Positions 17,618 through 27,085 of a stretch of DNA of 64,000 nucleotides are shown in pieces; the stretch's first letter is position 1, and each line of letters starts with the position of its first letter. Below the pieces are notes generated by a model. It made no database searches and was not told where the DNA came from. It saw only the letters and a list, made by a program, of their open reading frames with translations. The stretch lies in contig NZ_FNSW01000001.1 of NCBI RefSeq assembly GCF_900104695.1, positions 496,001 through 560,000 of the forward strand. The letters run 5' to 3'. A program made the translations under genes and the position numbers. The stretch is from Paenibacillus sp. GP183. Its GTDB lineage: Bacteria > Bacillota > Bacilli > Paenibacillales > NBRC-103111.

Positions 17618-18869
17618 TAAAGATTATTTGTCTCAAGAAGAAATTGATGCCCTGTTAAAGCAATCTTCAGATGACGATATGCAGGATTCTGATCCTTCTG
17701 TTTTGCCTTCAAGAGTGGAAGACTTCCTTACTTCTTTGGAGCAGGATGCGCTTGGAGAAATCGGCAATATCACATTTGGTAGCGCTGCGACAGCCTTATC
17801 AACTTTGCTCGGTAAAAAAGTAGATATTACAACTCCACAGGTTTCCATTATTTCCAGAGATGAGCTTGAAGAGGAATTTCCAAAGCCTCATGTAGCGGTT
17901 CATGTGAATTATGTGGATGGTTTTAACGGCACCAATCTGCTCGTGATCAAAACACGGGACGCTCAAGTCATTGCAGATTTAATGATGGGCGGAGACGGAA
18001 CCGGCGGTCAGGAGGATTTGGACGAGATCCATATCAGTGCGGTACAAGAAGCTATGAATCAAATGATGGGTTCTTCCGCTACCTCAATGTCTACCATTTT
18101 TAATCGCTTTGTCAACATTTCACCGCCTGGCATAGATATCATGAATTTGTCGAAAGGCAAGGGATCGCTGCCTGACGAAGCAGTATTTATCAAGATATCC
18201 TTTCATCTGACTATTGGTGACCTGATCGATTCAACCATCATGCAGCTCGTGCCCGTTAAATTCGCCAAAGAAATGGTATCGATTCTAATGGGTAGTGTTT
18301 CGGAATCGGAAATCTCAGCTTTTGGCGTATCTGAAGAATACACAGCAGAAGCACCGGTGTATCAAGAGCCGCCAAAAGCGCCGCAACCGCTTGTGCAGCC
18401 TGCGTTTGAATCACCGCCGATGCAGCAGCCCATGTATCAACAACCTATGTATCAGCAGCCCCCCATGGGCCAACCTATATATCCGCCCCAGCAGCAGCCC
18501 ATGTACCAGCAGCCTTCTCCAGGCTACGGAGAAATGCCAAACCGCAACGTCAACGTACAACCCGTTCAATTCGGCAATCTGCAATCCGGTCCAGCTGCGC
18601 ATACCGATGAAACCAATCTTGGCTTGCTGCTGGATATACCGCTGAAGGTCACCGTAGAACTGGGCAGGACGCAAAAGGTAATCAAAGATATCCTTGAGTT
18701 GTCCCAAGGTTCCATCGTAGAGCTGGATAAGCTTGCCGGTGAGCCTGTTGATATCTTGGTCAACAATAAGCTGATTGCCAAAGGCGAGGTCGTTGTCATC
18801 GATGAAAACTTTGGGGTTCGGGTCACAGATATTGTAAATCAGTGGGAACGAATTCAGAAGCTACAATAA
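17607..18869 (+). CDS. fliY: FliY, switch protein and CheY-P phosphatase
   Basis: 420 residues. Three parts are visible: an N-terminal CheY-binding peptide (LSQEEIDALLKQ), a CheC-like domain with two phosphatase helices (GEIGNITFGSAATAL near residue 50 and QEAMNQMMGSSATS near 150), and a C-terminal FliN/SpoA domain (about 335-420). Between the last two is a Pro/Gln/Met/Tyr linker with repeated QQPMY units. It removes phosphate from CheY-P at the motor and builds the C-ring. ATG 17607 follows GAAGGAGAAG inside fliM. Confidence 0.95.
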   Translation: MTNNKDYLSQEEIDALLKQSSDDDMQDSDPSVLPSRVEDFLTSLEQDALGEIGNITFGSAATALSTLLGKKVDITTPQVSIISRDELEEEFPKPHVAVHVNYVDGFNGTNLLVIKTRDAQVIADLMMGGDGTGGQEDLDEIHISAVQEAMNQMMGSSATSMSTIFNRFVNISPPGIDIMNLSKGKGSLPDEAVFIKISFHLTIGDLIDSTIMQLVPVKFAKEMVSILMGSVSESEISAFGVSEEYTAEAPVYQEPPKAPQPLVQPAFESPPMQQPMYQQPMYQQPPMGQPIYPPQQQPMYQQPSPGYGEMPNRNVNVQPVQFGNLQSGPAAHTDETNLGLLLDIPLKVTVELGRTQKVIKDILELSQGSIVELDKLAGEPVDILVNNKLIAKGEVVVIDENFGVRVTDIVNQWERIQKLQ

Positions 18870-18898
18870 CTTACTATATCTAGGAGGACTGTTTATTA

Positions 18899-19261
18899 AT
18901 GGCAAACCGAATTCTTATTGTGGATGATGCTGCATTTATGCGAATGATGATCCGTGACATTTTATCAAAAAACGGATATGAGGTTTGCGGTGAAGCCAAT
19001 GATGGGGCACAAGCCATTGAGAAGTTCAAAGAATTGAAGCCTGACCTGATCACCATGGATATTACAATGCCTGAAATGGATGGAATCCATGCTCTGAAAG
19101 AAATCAAAAAGCTGGAACCTAATGCCAAGGTGATTATGTGTTCCGCCATGGGGCAGCAAGCGATGGTTATCGATGCTATTCAAGCTGGAGCGAAGGACTT
19201 TATCGTGAAGCCGTTTCAAGCAGACCGGGTTATTGAAGCAATCAAGAAAACTCTGGGATAA
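18899..19261 (+). CDS. cheY: CheY, chemotaxis response regulator
   Basis: 120 residues, a single receiver domain. The acidic pair D9/D10, phosphorylation site D54 (ITMDITMPEMDG) and K at the conserved position in FIVKPFQ are all present. CheA-phosphorylated CheY binds FliM and FliY; in Bacillus this favours smooth swimming. It lies between fliY and fliO as in B. subtilis. AGGAGG precedes ATG 18899. Confidence 0.97.
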   Translation: MANRILIVDDAAFMRMMIRDILSKNGYEVCGEANDGAQAIEKFKELKPDLITMDITMPEMDGIHALKEIKKLEPNAKVIMCSAMGQQAMVIDAIQAGAKDFIVKPFQADRVIEAIKKTLG

Positions 19262-19265
19262 GAAG

Positions 19266-19865
19266 ATGAGGATCGCAATCAGCAGTTTCATCTTTTTGTT
19301 TTCAGTAAGCAGTGTGAGTTTGGCCGCCCAAACAGATAAACCCCAAGATCCGGGTCTCGCGATCACAGGAACCTTTGATACGATCAAAATGATTGGACAA
19401 GTGATGTTCTTTCTTATATTGATTATTGCTTTGTTTTTTGTGCTAATTAGATTTTTAGCCAAAAAAAATCAATATTCACCATTTGGAAGATCGATTCGCT
19501 CCCTCGGCGGTGTTCCGCTGGGCACAAACAAATCCATTCAAATCGTTGAGATCGGCCACTCCCTTTTTGTAGTAGGGGTAGGGGAAAACATTCAAATGCT
19601 GGAGAAAATTGATGATCCCGAGGAGGTTGCTTATGTGACGGAGCTGCTGACTTCCGCTCAATCGGATCAAGCAAGTTTTCTATCCGTGGGCAAATGGATC
19701 GAAAAGCTGCGTGGCAGCAAAAGGGAAATTGAGGAGGAGGTCGAAATTACCTCATCCTTCCAGCAGGTGTTTCACGATAAGCTGCAGCGGGTTACAACTC
19801 GGAACAAAAATGTGGAAGAATGGCTATCGGATCAAAAACAAAAGGATCGGTTGAATGATAAATGA
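19266..19865 (+). CDS. fliO: FliO (FliZ-type), flagellar export gate assembly factor
   Basis: 199 residues. A signal-peptide-like N-terminus (MRIAISSFIFLFSVSSVSLA) is followed by a membrane helix at about residues 40-62 (VMFFLILIIALFFVLIRFLA) and a cytoplasmic domain containing RSLGGVPLGTNKSIQIVEIG, characteristic of FliO. It helps FliP fold and oligomerise. The ATG lies four bases after the cheY stop and has only a weak ribosome site; the upstream in-frame TTG lies inside cheY. The end overlaps fliP by four bases. Confidence 0.88.
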   Translation: MRIAISSFIFLFSVSSVSLAAQTDKPQDPGLAITGTFDTIKMIGQVMFFLILIIALFFVLIRFLAKKNQYSPFGRSIRSLGGVPLGTNKSIQIVEIGHSLFVVGVGENIQMLEKIDDPEEVAYVTELLTSAQSDQASFLSVGKWIEKLRGSKREIEEEVEITSSFQQVFHDKLQRVTTRNKNVEEWLSDQKQKDRLNDK

Positions 19866-20632
19866 AGAAACGTACTTTAGCACTCATTTTGCTTTTGTTT
19901 TTATGCTCATTGTGCTTTGGTGGATCGACCTTCGCAGCCCAAACGAATCCGAATAATCCGATTCCGGGAATCAGTGTCAACATAGGCTCAAGCGGATCCA
20001 GCGGAGCCTCAAGCACAATCACCATTCTGCTTTTACTTACGGTGTTAAGTATCGCGCCTTCCATCCTTGTACTCATGACCAGCTTCACACGTATTGTCAT
20101 CGTCCTTGGTTTTGTCCGTACCTCGCTCGGAACGCAGCAAATGCCGCCGAATCAGGTATTGGTCGGGTTGGCCTTATTCTTGACCTTCTTTATTATGGCG
20201 CCCACCATTGGCGAAATTAACCAAACTGCGCTGCAGCCGTTTCTCAAAGGAACCATAGATCAAACAGAAGCCTTGAAGCAGGCATCGCTGCCGATTAAAA
20301 AATTTATGTATAGTCATACGCGTGAAAAAGACTTAATGCTGTTTCTGGATTATACGAAGGCTCCCAAACCTAAGGGAATTGAAGATACGCCGATAACAGC
20401 CATTGTTCCGGCTTATGCGATCAGTGAATTGAAATCCGCATTCCAAATGGGATTTATGATTTTCATCCCGTTTCTGGTCATCGATATGGTGGTCTCCAGT
20501 ACCTTAATGGCCATGGGAATGATGATGCTGCCGCCCGTTATGATCTCACTTCCATTCAAGATTCTGCTGTTTATTTTGGTAGATGGCTGGTATCTGGTCG
20601 TGAAGTCCTTGCTCCTGAGCTACAGTACATAA
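19862..20632 (+). CDS. fliP: FliP, flagellar export gate protein
   Basis: 256 residues. FliP forms the core pore of the export gate with FliQ and FliR. A signal peptide (about residues 1-25) is visible. The family motifs are FTRIVIVLGFVRTSLGTQQ and PNQVLVGLALFLTFFIMAP, then MVVSSTLMAMGMMMLPP. Four membrane segments are expected. ATG overlaps the fliO stop. Confidence 0.97.
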   Translation: MKKRTLALILLLFLCSLCFGGSTFAAQTNPNNPIPGISVNIGSSGSSGASSTITILLLLTVLSIAPSILVLMTSFTRIVIVLGFVRTSLGTQQMPPNQVLVGLALFLTFFIMAPTIGEINQTALQPFLKGTIDQTEALKQASLPIKKFMYSHTREKDLMLFLDYTKAPKPKGIEDTPITAIVPAYAISELKSAFQMGFMIFIPFLVIDMVVSSTLMAMGMMMLPPVMISLPFKILLFILVDGWYLVVKSLLLSYST

Positions 20633-20666
20633 CCATGAATGGCCCTAGAAGACGGAGGTCTCCCTA

Positions 20667-20936
20667 ATGAGTTCGGAGTTTGTTATCAAAATTGCCAGTG
20701 AGGCTGTCTACACGGTGCTCAAGGCCAGCGCCCCGATGCTGCTGATTGGCTTGGTCGTGGGTCTGATCATCAGTATTTTTCAAGCAACCACACAAATTCA
20801 AGAGCAGACGCTTGCATTTGTTCCCAAAATCGTAGCCGTTTTGCTTTCCATATTGATATTTGGTCCCTGGATTCTCAATTCGTTGGTTGATTTCACCTAT
20901 AATTTGCTGAACAACCTTTACAAATTTGTCGGTTAG
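20667..20936 (+). CDS. fliQ: FliQ, flagellar export gate protein
   Basis: 89 residues with two hydrophobic helices, at about residues 16-38 and 50-72. The motif GLVVGLIISIFQATTQIQEQ is the FliQ/SpaQ/HrcS signature. FliQ wraps the FliP-FliR pore in four copies. GGAGG lies nine bases before ATG 20667; fliR follows after 13 bp. Confidence 0.97.
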   Translation: MSSEFVIKIASEAVYTVLKASAPMLLIGLVVGLIISIFQATTQIQEQTLAFVPKIVAVLLSILIFGPWILNSLVDFTYNLLNNLYKFVG

Positions 20937-20949
20937 GTTGTGAAGGAGC

Positions 20950-21735
20950 ATGGAGCAATTCTTTCTGGTTTGGCCTAATCTCATGCTTATCTTTTGTCGA
21001 ATAACCGCATTCTTTGTCACAGTGCCGGTATATTCTTCAAGAAATGTGCCTATCACATTTAAAATCGGCTTTTCCGTATTTATGACTTTCATCATCTTTG
21101 CCATCCTTGGCACCAGTAATCCGGTTCCAATGGATTCGCAATATGTGCTATTGATCCTTAGAGAAATATTGGTTGGCGTGCTGCTCGGATTTCTCGTTTA
21201 TCTGTTTTTCACCGCTGTGCAAACAGCTGGTTCGTTCATGGATATTCAGATCGGCTTTGGGATTGCCAATGTCATTGATCCCATGACCGGGGCATCTGCT
21301 CCGATGATAGGCAACCTGAAGTATATGATAGCGATGCTGTTATTTTTGGCTTTTGACGGACATCACTTTTTAATTCGCGCCATCATTGAAAGCTACCAAT
21401 GGATTCCGATTCAAAACGAGCTGTTCGCGCGAATCTACAACGGTCAAATTTCGGAGTTTCTGTTTAAATCCTTTTCCGCCATGTTTTACCTGGCTTTTCA
21501 ATTGGCAGCGCCTGTTATTGCTGTCATGTTCCTAACCGATTTAGGACTTGGTTTATTGACTCGTGTAGCTCCACAGTTCAATGTTTTCGTAGTGGGAGCT
21601 CCGCTCAAGATGATTCTTGGTTTTATGGTCATCATTATTGTGTTCCCTGAGCTGATTACAATGTTTCACGGCTTGTTTGTCACGATCGAGGATTCCATCT
21701 ATAAATTGATGAGGCTTATATCTTTAGGAGGTTAA
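20950..21735 (+). CDS. fliR: FliR, flagellar export gate protein
   Basis: 261 residues, highly hydrophobic, with about six membrane segments. Family features include FCRITAFFVTVPVYSSRNVP and GFGIANVIDPMTGASAPMIG. One FliR copy completes the FliP5-FliR1 pore. GAAGGAGC precedes ATG 20950. It ends two bases before flhB, with the flhB ribosome site AGGAGGT in its last codons. Confidence 0.96.
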   Translation: MEQFFLVWPNLMLIFCRITAFFVTVPVYSSRNVPITFKIGFSVFMTFIIFAILGTSNPVPMDSQYVLLILREILVGVLLGFLVYLFFTAVQTAGSFMDIQIGFGIANVIDPMTGASAPMIGNLKYMIAMLLFLAFDGHHFLIRAIIESYQWIPIQNELFARIYNGQISEFLFKSFSAMFYLAFQLAAPVIAVMFLTDLGLGLLTRVAPQFNVFVVGAPLKMILGFMVIIIVFPELITMFHGLFVTIEDSIYKLMRLISLGG

Positions 21736-21737
21736 CC

Positions 21738-22829
21738 GTGTCCCAGTTTCGATTGCAGCTGGATCTTCAATGGTTTGCCGGAGAGAAAACGGAATCTGCT
21801 ACTCCGAAGAAAAGGGAGGAATCCCGTAAAAAGGGCCAGGTTGCAAAAAGCATGGAATTGCCCGCAGCCTTTATCTTATTTTTTGCATTTTTCTCCTTTT
21901 ATTTATTTGGCGGCTACATGAAAGATAAGATGGTCAATATGTTCAGGCATGTTCTCCTGAATGAACTGACCATGAATGTTACCGTGGAAAATATACAGGT
22001 GCTTTTCAGCAATTTGGTCATTCAAGGTATGTTTTTACTGGCGCCGATTATGATCATTACCCTGGTTATTGCGATATTGGGAAATTATTTACAGATTGGT
22101 TTTATGTTCACGGGCGATCCGCTTATGATGAAGTTTAACAAAATTAATCCGATAGAAGGCTTCAAGCGATTGTTCTCCATGAGAGTGGTCATCGATTTTC
22201 TCAAATCCTTTCTTAAGCTGTCTATTATCGGTTATGTGGTTTACAGCACTTTATGGAGTGAAAAAGAAAAGCTTTTGGCACTTTCACACACTCCGCTGGA
22301 GCAAACCTTCACCTATATTGCCTCGATTACTTTATCGCTGGGAGTAAAAATAGGATTCATTCTCATCGTCCTTGCGATATTTGATTTTATTTATCAGAAA
22401 TATGAGTTTGAAAAAAGCATCAAGATGTCGAAACAGGACATCAAGGACGAATATAAAAAATCAGAGGGCGATCCTTTAATCAAAGGAAAAATCCGCCAAC
22501 GCCAGCGGCAGATGGCCATGCAGCGCTTGATGCAGGAAGTGCCCAAGGCCGATGTAATCATCACGAATCCGACCCACTTCGCGGTTGCGTTGAAATACGA
22601 GGCAGGCCGGATGCAGGCACCCGTAGTGCTGGCTAAAGGGAAGGACTATATCGCACTTCGAATGAAAGAAATCGCCAAAGAACATGGTGTTATGACAATG
22701 GAAAATAAACCGCTGGCCAGAGCGATATACGCACAGGTTGAAATCGGGGAAGCCATTCCCGCAGATCTATTCCAAGCCGTCGCGGAAGTACTGGCCTATG
22801 TATATAAAGTAAAAGGTCGAACAAGTTGA
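21738..22829 (+). CDS. flhB: FlhB, export gate switch protein
   Basis: 363 residues. Four N-terminal membrane helices (within about 40-225) are followed by a cytoplasmic domain with the autocleavage motif NPTH (N277-H280) in IITNPTHFAVALKY. Cleavage after Asn, together with FliK, switches export from rod/hook to filament proteins. The N-terminus has the typical FAGEKTESATPKKREESRKK stretch. Start is GTG 21738 with AGGAGGT. Confidence 0.97.
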   Translation: MSQFRLQLDLQWFAGEKTESATPKKREESRKKGQVAKSMELPAAFILFFAFFSFYLFGGYMKDKMVNMFRHVLLNELTMNVTVENIQVLFSNLVIQGMFLLAPIMIITLVIAILGNYLQIGFMFTGDPLMMKFNKINPIEGFKRLFSMRVVIDFLKSFLKLSIIGYVVYSTLWSEKEKLLALSHTPLEQTFTYIASITLSLGVKIGFILIVLAIFDFIYQKYEFEKSIKMSKQDIKDEYKKSEGDPLIKGKIRQRQRQMAMQRLMQEVPKADVIITNPTHFAVALKYEAGRMQAPVVLAKGKDYIALRMKEIAKEHGVMTMENKPLARAIYAQVEIGEAIPADLFQAVAEVLAYVYKVKGRTS

Positions 22830-22851
22830 AGAGAGGAGGAGGTACACCATT

Positions 22852-24885
22852 ATGAAACTGAGAGATTTGGTTGTGTTGATAGGGATCATTGGAATCGTTT
22901 TGATGATGGTTGTGCCTGTACCTATCTTTTTATTGGATTTCTTATTGATTATCAATATTTCCCTAGCCCTGTTGATCATCCTGGTTGCCATGAATACGAA
23001 TGAAGCATTACAGTTTTCCATCTTTCCTTCGCTCTTGCTCATTACAACCCTTTTCAGACTTGCGCTCAATGTCTCGACAACCAGAAATATCCTGGCTAAT
23101 GCCGAAGCCGGCAACGTGGTCAGAACGTTTGGTTCATTCGTGGCAGCGGGCAATATCGTGGTTGGCTTCGTCGTCTTCCTGATTCTTGTCCTGGTTCAGT
23201 TTATTGTGATCACCAAAGGTTCCGAGCGGGTTGCGGAAGTCGCTGCCCGATTTACGCTCGATGCGATGCCCGGCAAACAAATGAGTATTGACGCGGATCT
23301 CAATGCCGGGTTGATCAACGAAAATCAAGCCAGGGAACGCAGACAAAAAATCGAGCGAGAAGCTGATTTTTATGGAGCCATGGATGGTGCGAGTAAATTC
23401 GTCAAAGGGGATGCCATAGCGGGGATCATCATCCTCATCATTAATCTTTTGGGCGGACTTATCATCGGGATGACAATGAAAGGCATGCCCATCATGGAAG
23501 CTTTGCAAACCTTCTCCATTCTGACCATAGGTGACGGGCTGGTGAGCCAAATACCGGCGCTTCTCATCTCAACAGCTGCGGGTATCATTGTCACGCGCGC
23601 TTCCTCGGAAGGTAATTTGGGACAAGACATCACCATGCAGCTTACCTCACAGCCCAAACTGCTTTATATCGTATCCGGCACCTTGGTGCTTCTGGGTCTT
23701 TTTACACCGATTCACTGGTTTACCACGTTTCCGATCGCCGGAGTTTTAACCTTCTCCGCGATGAGAATGCAGCAGAACCTGCAGCGCAAAGCCGTGCAGC
23801 AGGAACAACTGGTAGAGGAGCAGCAGATTGAAGAAGTGCGAAGCCCGGAGAGTGTCATCAGCCTTCTGCAGGTAGATCCGATAGAATTCGAGTTCGGCTA
23901 CGGGCTTATTCCTTTGGCTGATTCCCAGCAGGGAGGGGATCTCCTGGATCGAATCATCCTGATTCGCAGACAGTGTGCGCTGGAGCTCGGAATTGTCGTT
24001 CCCGTCATTCGCATTCGGGATAACATTCAGCTTAGACCAAACGAATATATCATCAAAATAAAAGGCAACACAGTAGCTCGCGGCGAATTGTTACTCAACC
24101 ACTACTTGGCCATGAGCCCCGGCATAGATGATGATTCCATAACTGGTATCGAAACGACCGAACCGGCCTTTGGATTGCCTGCCATATGGATTGATGACAT
24201 CACCAAAGAGCGCGCGGAGCTGTCCGGCTATACGGTCGTAGATCCGCCTTCGGTTGTGGCAACCCATCTGACTGAAATTATTAAAAAGCATGCCCACGAG
24301 CTGTTAGGCCGTCAAGAAACCAAAGCCCTGGTGGAGAACGTGCGTGAATCTTATCCAGCGCTTGTCGATGATCTAATTCCGACGATATTATCCGTAGGCG
24401 ATGTCCAAAAAGTACTTTCCAAGCTGCTTAAAGAGAAAATTTCCGTACGTGATTTGGTCAGCATCATGGAAACATTAGCCGATTATGGAGGCTACACCAA
24501 GGATCCTGAAATCTTGACAGAATATGTGAGACAAGCCTTATCCAGACAAATTACTCAGCAGTACACTTCCATCGGTGATTCACTAAAAGTGATTACTGTC
24601 GGACCTTCCGTGGAAAAGAAAATTGCGGATTCCGTTCAGCAGTCCGACCAAGGAAGCTATCTAGCGCTCGATCCTTCCTCTTCCCAAATTATTTTTCATC
24701 GAGTCAGCGAGCAGGTAAGCAAATTAATTCAGTCCGGGCAGCAGCCAGTCATTCTCACATCTCCAACCATACGCATGTATCTTAGACAGCTTCTGGAAAG
24801 AACCATGCAGGATATTCCGGTTTTATCCTATAGTGAACTGGAACCAAGCGTAGAAATTCAAAGCATGGGAGTTGTCAATCTATGA
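22852..24885 (+). CDS. flhA: FlhA, flagellar export gate protein
   Basis: 677 residues, full length. Eight membrane segments lie in the first 320 residues, with the conserved cytoplasmic loop between (FTLDAMPGKQMSIDADLNAG), the FHIPEP signature. The C-terminal half is the nonameric ring domain that docks chaperone-substrate complexes (from about 345). FlhA couples the proton gradient to export. GAGGAGG precedes ATG 22852. It overlaps flhF by four bases. Confidence 0.97.
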   Translation: MKLRDLVVLIGIIGIVLMMVVPVPIFLLDFLLIINISLALLIILVAMNTNEALQFSIFPSLLLITTLFRLALNVSTTRNILANAEAGNVVRTFGSFVAAGNIVVGFVVFLILVLVQFIVITKGSERVAEVAARFTLDAMPGKQMSIDADLNAGLINENQARERRQKIEREADFYGAMDGASKFVKGDAIAGIIILIINLLGGLIIGMTMKGMPIMEALQTFSILTIGDGLVSQIPALLISTAAGIIVTRASSEGNLGQDITMQLTSQPKLLYIVSGTLVLLGLFTPIHWFTTFPIAGVLTFSAMRMQQNLQRKAVQQEQLVEEQQIEEVRSPESVISLLQVDPIEFEFGYGLIPLADSQQGGDLLDRIILIRRQCALELGIVVPVIRIRDNIQLRPNEYIIKIKGNTVARGELLLNHYLAMSPGIDDDSITGIETTEPAFGLPAIWIDDITKERAELSGYTVVDPPSVVATHLTEIIKKHAHELLGRQETKALVENVRESYPALVDDLIPTILSVGDVQKVLSKLLKEKISVRDLVSIMETLADYGGYTKDPEILTEYVRQALSRQITQQYTSIGDSLKVITVGPSVEKKIADSVQQSDQGSYLALDPSSSQIIFHRVSEQVSKLIQSGQQPVILTSPTIRMYLRQLLERTMQDIPVLSYSELEPSVEIQSMGVVNL

Positions 24886-26186
24886 GAGTGAAACGCTATG
24901 TAGTCGATTCAATGCCGGATGCTCTGCAAAAAATACGCAGTGATTTGGGCAAGGATGCTGTTATTCTAAACACCAAAGAAATTCGTTCCGGCGGTTTTTT
25001 AGGGCTTTTCGGCAAAAAAAGGATCGAGGTCTTAGCCGCTACCGATACAAGCGGCGGTGCGAATCATTCAGCGGCTGCAACCCGATCCTCACATACCGTG
25101 AGAACTACAGCTGCAGCCACTGCTCGTCATTTAACGCCGCCAGTTGCCGTATTGGAGCAAGAGCATCGTTCTGACTTTCCCGATGTGCCGGATGTCTTGG
25201 AAACCTACTCTTCGGCGAAAAAAGAACAAGCCCCGGCTGCTTCCAAAGTGACCAACGCCGCAGCTGCAGCTGCTTATTCACCTCAGACCGGAGTTGTTAA
25301 ATTAAAGGAAGATCTTCTGCTGGAAGAAATCAAGCAGATGAAGGAAATGATGAGGAAGCTCTCGAGTACCGGCAAGGATGAGGATGCTTTGCCTGAACCG
25401 CTGCTTCGCTTGGAGCAGCGTTTGCTGGAGCAGGAAGTAGACTATCCACTCGTTAAGCAAATGATGGACAGGGCCATGCAGGATGCTCTGACCAGCGGAG
25501 AAGCGGTGACTGAAGAATCCGCATATTCCTCCATAAGGGAGCAGCTTATCGAGTTGTTTCAGTCGGAGTCGAACAAACAAATTTCAAGCGAAACCAGAGT
25601 CGTCCATTTTGTAGGACCTACCGGAGTGGGAAAGACCACGACCATTGCCAAGCTGGCTGCGGAGCAAGTGCTGAAATATCACCGCAAGGTCGGTTTTATT
25701 ACCTCGGATACGTATCGAATAGCCGCCATCGAGCAGCTGAAAACCTATGCAACCATCTTGAATGTTCCGATAGAGGTCGTGTTCTCACCGCAGGATTTTA
25801 CCAAAGCATTCCGCCAGCTGGAAGCTTGCGATGTGATTTTCATGGATACAGCAGGCCGGAATTTCCGCAATGAAATGTATGTATCGGAATTGAATGCGCT
25901 GCTTAAGACGCAAGGAAACAGTGAAACTATTCTAGTGTTAAGTCTGACAACCAAATATAAGGATATGAAAGCCATAACGAACAATTTCAATAAATTCAAG
26001 CTGGATAAAGTGCTGTTCACCAAGATGGACGAAACGGACACTTACGGTTCCATTGTGAATTTGATTCATGATTTTTCCTTGCAGCTTTCCTATGTGACCA
26101 ATGGCCAAAGCGTACCCGATGATATTTCTGAAATGAATGAAAAGCATATCATTGATCTGTTATTGGAGGCGTCCTCTCATGACTGA
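24882..26186 (+). CDS. flhF: FlhF, SRP-type GTPase for flagellar placement
   Basis: 434 residues. The N-terminal B domain (about 1-110) starts MRVKRYVVDSMPDALQKIR. A poorly conserved Ala-rich linker and the N-domain helices follow. The G domain has [15 protein letters not shown] near residue 245, DTYRIAAIEQLKTYA, DTAGRN and FTKMDET. FlhF directs where flagella are built and is switched off by FlhG. Its ATG overlaps flhA, and its end overlaps flhG by eight bases. Confidence 0.96.
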   Translation: MRVKRYVVDSMPDALQKIRSDLGKDAVILNTKEIRSGGFLGLFGKKRIEVLAATDTSGGANHSAAATRSSHTVRTTAAATARHLTPPVAVLEQEHRSDFPDVPDVLETYSSAKKEQAPAASKVTNAAAAAAYSPQTGVVKLKEDLLLEEIKQMKEMMRKLSSTGKDEDALPEPLLRLEQRLLEQEVDYPLVKQMMDRAMQDALTSGEAVTEESAYSSIREQLIELFQSESNKQISSETRVVHFVGPTGVGKTTTIAKLAAEQVLKYHRKVGFITSDTYRIAAIEQLKTYATILNVPIEVVFSPQDFTKAFRQLEACDVIFMDTAGRNFRNEMYVSELNALLKTQGNSETILVLSLTTKYKDMKAITNNFNKFKLDKVLFTKMDETDTYGSIVNLIHDFSLQLSYVTNGQSVPDDISEMNEKHIIDLLLEASSHD

Positions 26187-27048
26187 TCAGGCACAAGGCT
26201 TGCGGAATCTGGTACAAATTCAAAATGAACACGGCACGAGAGAGACCAGAGTCATCACGGTGACCAGCGGTAAGGGCGGTGTGGGAAAATCCAACTTCAC
26301 GCTTAACTTTGCCCTGACGCTTCAGTCTCGCGGTTACAAAGTGCTGGTGTTTGACGCAGATATCGGTCTAGCCAACATCGACGTGTTGATGGGCGTTTCT
26401 TCCAAGTACAGCTTGTATCATTTGCTGAAAAAGGAAAAAACGATCTGGGAGATTATCCAGAAGGGCCATAACGATCTCGAATTTATTGCAGGCGGTTCAG
26501 GCTTCAACGATCTGCTTAGACTGACAGATGATGAGCTGGATTATTTTGCTAATCAAGTGAATCAACTGAGCGGCTATGTGGACTTTATCATATTCGATAC
26601 CGGTGCCGGATTATCGAAGGAAACCTTGAAATTCATTTTGGCAGCCGAGGAAACCATCGTCGTGACCACTCCGGAGCCCACTTCGATAACGGACGCCTAC
26701 GCAATCATCAAAATGGTGAATTCGATGGGGCATAAGGTTCCTTTTACTTTGGTCATCAATCGCGTAACTGATGTTAAAGAGGGCAAACATACTGCCGACA
26801 AAATCAGCTTGGTCGCCAAGCAGTTCCTGCATATTGATATCCCCACACTTGGCTTTGTGGATGATGACAACAGCGTATCCAAGGCGGTCAAAAAGCAAAT
26901 TCCGTTTACGATTGCCTTTCCGAATTCGGCAGCTTCCAAGGACATTCATTCGTTAGTCGACCGATTCATCGCAGGTCAGCAGCAAGGCGACTCCCATCAT
27001 GCGGGAATTAAGGGCTTTCTGAGCAAAATGATGAAACTACTCAAATGA
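26179..27048 (+). CDS. flhG: FlhG (YlxH), MinD-like ATPase controlling flagellar number
   Basis: 289 residues. The deviant Walker A motif TSGKGGVGKSNFTLN near residue 32 and the motifs DADIGLANIDVLMG and IIFDTGAGLSKET mark a MinD/ParA-type ATPase. FlhG activates the FlhF GTPase and binds switch proteins FliM/FliY, limiting and spacing basal bodies. A short amphipathic tail (FLSKMMKLLK) is the usual membrane-targeting helix. ATG 26179 follows GGAGG inside flhF; the upstream in-frame ATG 26137 has no suitable site. Confidence 0.95.
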   Translation: MTDQAQGLRNLVQIQNEHGTRETRVITVTSGKGGVGKSNFTLNFALTLQSRGYKVLVFDADIGLANIDVLMGVSSKYSLYHLLKKEKTIWEIIQKGHNDLEFIAGGSGFNDLLRLTDDELDYFANQVNQLSGYVDFIIFDTGAGLSKETLKFILAAEETIVVTTPEPTSITDAYAIIKMVNSMGHKVPFTLVINRVTDVKEGKHTADKISLVAKQFLHIDIPTLGFVDDDNSVSKAVKKQIPFTIAFPNSAASKDIHSLVDRFIAGQQQGDSHHAGIKGFLSKMMKLLK

Positions 27049-27085
27049 AACCATCATGATTCAAGAGCAAAAGGAGGAAATGAAC